Shown piece by piece: positions 4,719-6,004 of a stretch of DNA of 6,004 nt; within the stretch, counting starts at the first letter, position 1, and the number at the start of each line of letters is the position of its first letter. A program made the position numbers and the translations under genes. Source of the stretch: Aquificaceae bacterium (GTDB lineage Bacteria; Aquificota; Aquificia; Aquificales; Aquificaceae); contig JANWVD010000060.1 in NCBI GenBank assembly GCA_025057715.1, positions 1-6,004 of the forward strand, read 5' to 3'. Under the pieces are notes generated by a model. The model was not told the DNA's origin, searched no databases, and was given only the letters and a program-made list of their open reading frames with translations.

Positions 4719-6004
4719 ATGCTAAGCATGGACTTTTTCTTAGGCGGAAGGTGGGTAAGCTCCAAAGATAAGATAGAGGTTCTATACCCATACACAAACG
4801 AGCCAGTTGCCCTTGTATCAAAAGCCAGCGTGGATGACGCAAAGGAGGCAATTGAAATAGCCTTTGAAGCAAAGGAAGAGGTCGCAAAGCTAACTGCCTT
4901 TGAGCGCTACGAGATTCTCTCCCGAACTGCCTCTTTGCTAAAATCCCGCGCAGATGACTTTGCAAGGACATTGGTCCTTGAGGTTGGCAAAACCATCAAA
5001 GAAGCCCGCACAGAGGTTGCAAGAGCTATCCAAACCCTTACCTTTTCCGCAGAGGAAGCCAAGCGAATAAATGGCGAAGTCTTCCCAATTGATGCTCATC
5101 CAAATGGAAGGGGTAAATTTGGCTTTTACTATAAAGAGCCCGCAGGCATTGTGGTTGCAATTACGCCCTTTAACTTCCCTTTAAATTTATCCCTTCATAA
5201 GCTCGCGCCTGCATTCGCAGCTGGCAATCCAGTCATCTTAAAGCCCTCAGAAAGAACCCCCCTGACGCCTTTGATGCTCGCTGAGCTATTTTTAGAAGCA
5301 GGTCTACCCTCAAGAGCTCTAAGCGTCCTTCCCGGCGATGCAGATTTAGGCAAAGCCCTAACAGAGAGCGACTTAGTAAGGGTCGTTTCCTTCACAGGCA
5401 GCAAAAAGGTAGGTCAGATGATATCTCGTCAAGTTGGCATAAAGCGCCTTGTTCTCGAGCTTGGCTCAAATTCCGCCTTAATTGTTCATAAAGACGCAAA
5501 CTTACAAAAAGCCTTAAAGAGTGCAATCCTTGGTGCATATTCCATTGCAGGTCAGGTTTGCATCTCAATTCAGCGCCTTTTAATTCACGAGGAGATTTTC
5601 GATGAGTTTTTAAACATGCTTCAAAGCAAGGTGAGCGAGCTTCGCTTAGGCGACCCAATGAGCGAATCTACGGACGTGGGTCCAGTAATAGCCCTTTCCG
5701 AAAGGGATAGAATCTTAAGCTGGATAAAAGAAGCCTCCTCAGAGGGTGCAAAGGTGCTAAAAGGCGGTCATGCCGAAGGGTGCGTCATTAGCCCAACTAT
5801 TATCACGGATGTTCCAGAAACTTCGCCGCTAATGTGTGAAGAGGCTTTTGCCCCGCTCGTTGTTACAATTCCCTACAAAGACCCAGACGAAGCTATTAGG
5901 ATAGTCAATAGCTCCTCTTACGGTCTTCAAGCTGGGGTCTTTACAAACGATTTGTCCCTTGCTTGGCACTTTATCAAAAACCTAAAGTGCGGCGGGGTTT
6001 TAAT
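4719..6004 (+). CDS. NAD(P)-dependent aldehyde dehydrogenase, 3' end outside window
   Basis: This is a member of the aldehyde dehydrogenase superfamily, oxidising an aldehyde to a carboxylate with NAD(P)+ in the cytoplasm. I read 428 codons without a stop from ATG 4719; a second in-frame ATG at 4728 is an alternative start, and neither has a Shine-Dalgarno sequence. Key residues are in place: ITPFNFP (148-154) with oxyanion Asn N152, KPSE (175-178) for cofactor binding, FTGS (225-228), general base E247 in ELGSNS, catalytic C281 in GQVCISIQR, and E375 in EEAFAP. The 34-residue gap from E247 to C281 equals that in human ALDH2. ELGS rather than ELGG, GQVCISIQR, and YGLQAGVFTND near the end recall the poorly characterised y4uC/ALDH21-like branch, by memory only. 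The substrate is unknown. About 40-60 residues are missing. The gene is divergent from dnaN. Confidence 0.93.
   Translation, partial: MLSMDFFLGGRWVSSKDKIEVLYPYTNEPVALVSKASVDDAKEAIEIAFEAKEEVAKLTAFERYEILSRTASLLKSRADDFARTLVLEVGKTIKEARTEVARAIQTLTFSAEEAKRINGEVFPIDAHPNGRGKFGFYYKEPAGIVVAITPFNFPLNLSLHKLAPAFAAGNPVILKPSERTPLTPLMLAELFLEAGLPSRALSVLPGDADLGKALTESDLVRVVSFTGSKKVGQMISRQVGIKRLVLELGSNSALIVHKDANLQKALKSAILGAYSIAGQVCISIQRLLIHEEIFDEFLNMLQSKVSELRLGDPMSESTDVGPVIALSERDRILSWIKEASSEGAKVLKGGHAEGCVISPTIITDVPETSPLMCEEAFAPLVVTIPYKDPDEAIRIVNSSSYGLQAGVFTNDLSLAWHFIKNLKCGGVL

Noticed and set aside
4702..5658. Minus-strand frames of 69-89 codons opposite the aldehyde dehydrogenase
   Set aside because: The + strand reads 428 codons without a stop, with every catalytic aldehyde dehydrogenase motif, so these are shadows.
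1..6004. Novel multi-gene system, CRISPR array, mobile element or tRNA
   Set aside because: Every long frame is a recognisable housekeeping family; I saw no spaced direct-repeat array, transposase, integrase or cloverleaf-like sequence.

Overview
This window looks like an ordinary chromosomal housekeeping segment from a bacterium. It has moderate GC, tightly packed genes, and frequent AGG/AGA and ATA codons. It carries, in order, the 3' end of trpF (+), htpX (-), phoH and ybeY (+), glyQ and dnaN (-), and the 5' part of an aldehyde dehydrogenase gene (+). All are standard bacterial families. HtpX and a separate GlyQ alpha subunit are widespread, so they do not fix the lineage. glyQ is not followed by glyS here, and dnaN shows no dnaA or recF beside it. 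From memory, glyQ and glyS are also unlinked in Aquificota and Campylobacterota, but I cannot place the organism with confidence.

Layout: (1) 1-299, the C-terminal half of phosphoribosylanthranilate isomerase, ending in a G6-C16 homopolymer tract that can also fold as a terminator-like hairpin. (2) 308-1162, htpX, convergent with trpF and only 8 bases away, with a strong AGGAGG ribosome binding site. (3) 1163-1360, a divergent intergenic region with overlapping inverted and direct repeats of GGCTTTT/AAAAGCC and a TATAAT box close to phoH. (4) 1361-2795, phoH and ybeY overlapping by 32 bases, a conserved RNA-metabolism pair. (5) 2727-4648, the dnaN-glyQ operon on the minus strand, coupled by a TGATG stop/start; the 3' end of glyQ overlaps the 3' end of ybeY antisense by 69 bases. 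(6) 4649-4718, a 70-base divergent spacer between dnaN and the aldehyde dehydrogenase gene, nearly filled by a perfect GC-rich hairpin and a second C7-T4-G4 element. (7) 4719 to the window end, an aldehyde dehydrogenase with all catalytic residues, cut off by the window edge.

The genes serve tryptophan synthesis (trpF), membrane protein quality control (htpX), rRNA maturation and RNA metabolism (ybeY, phoH), translation (glyQ), the replication clamp (dnaN) and aldehyde oxidation. I see no mobile element, CRISPR array, tRNA, rRNA or defence system, and no evidence of a new multi-gene system. The items worth a second look are non-coding or architectural: the poly-C tract, the two intergenic palindrome clusters, the antisense gene-tail overlap, and the gene starts lacking a Shine-Dalgarno sequence.
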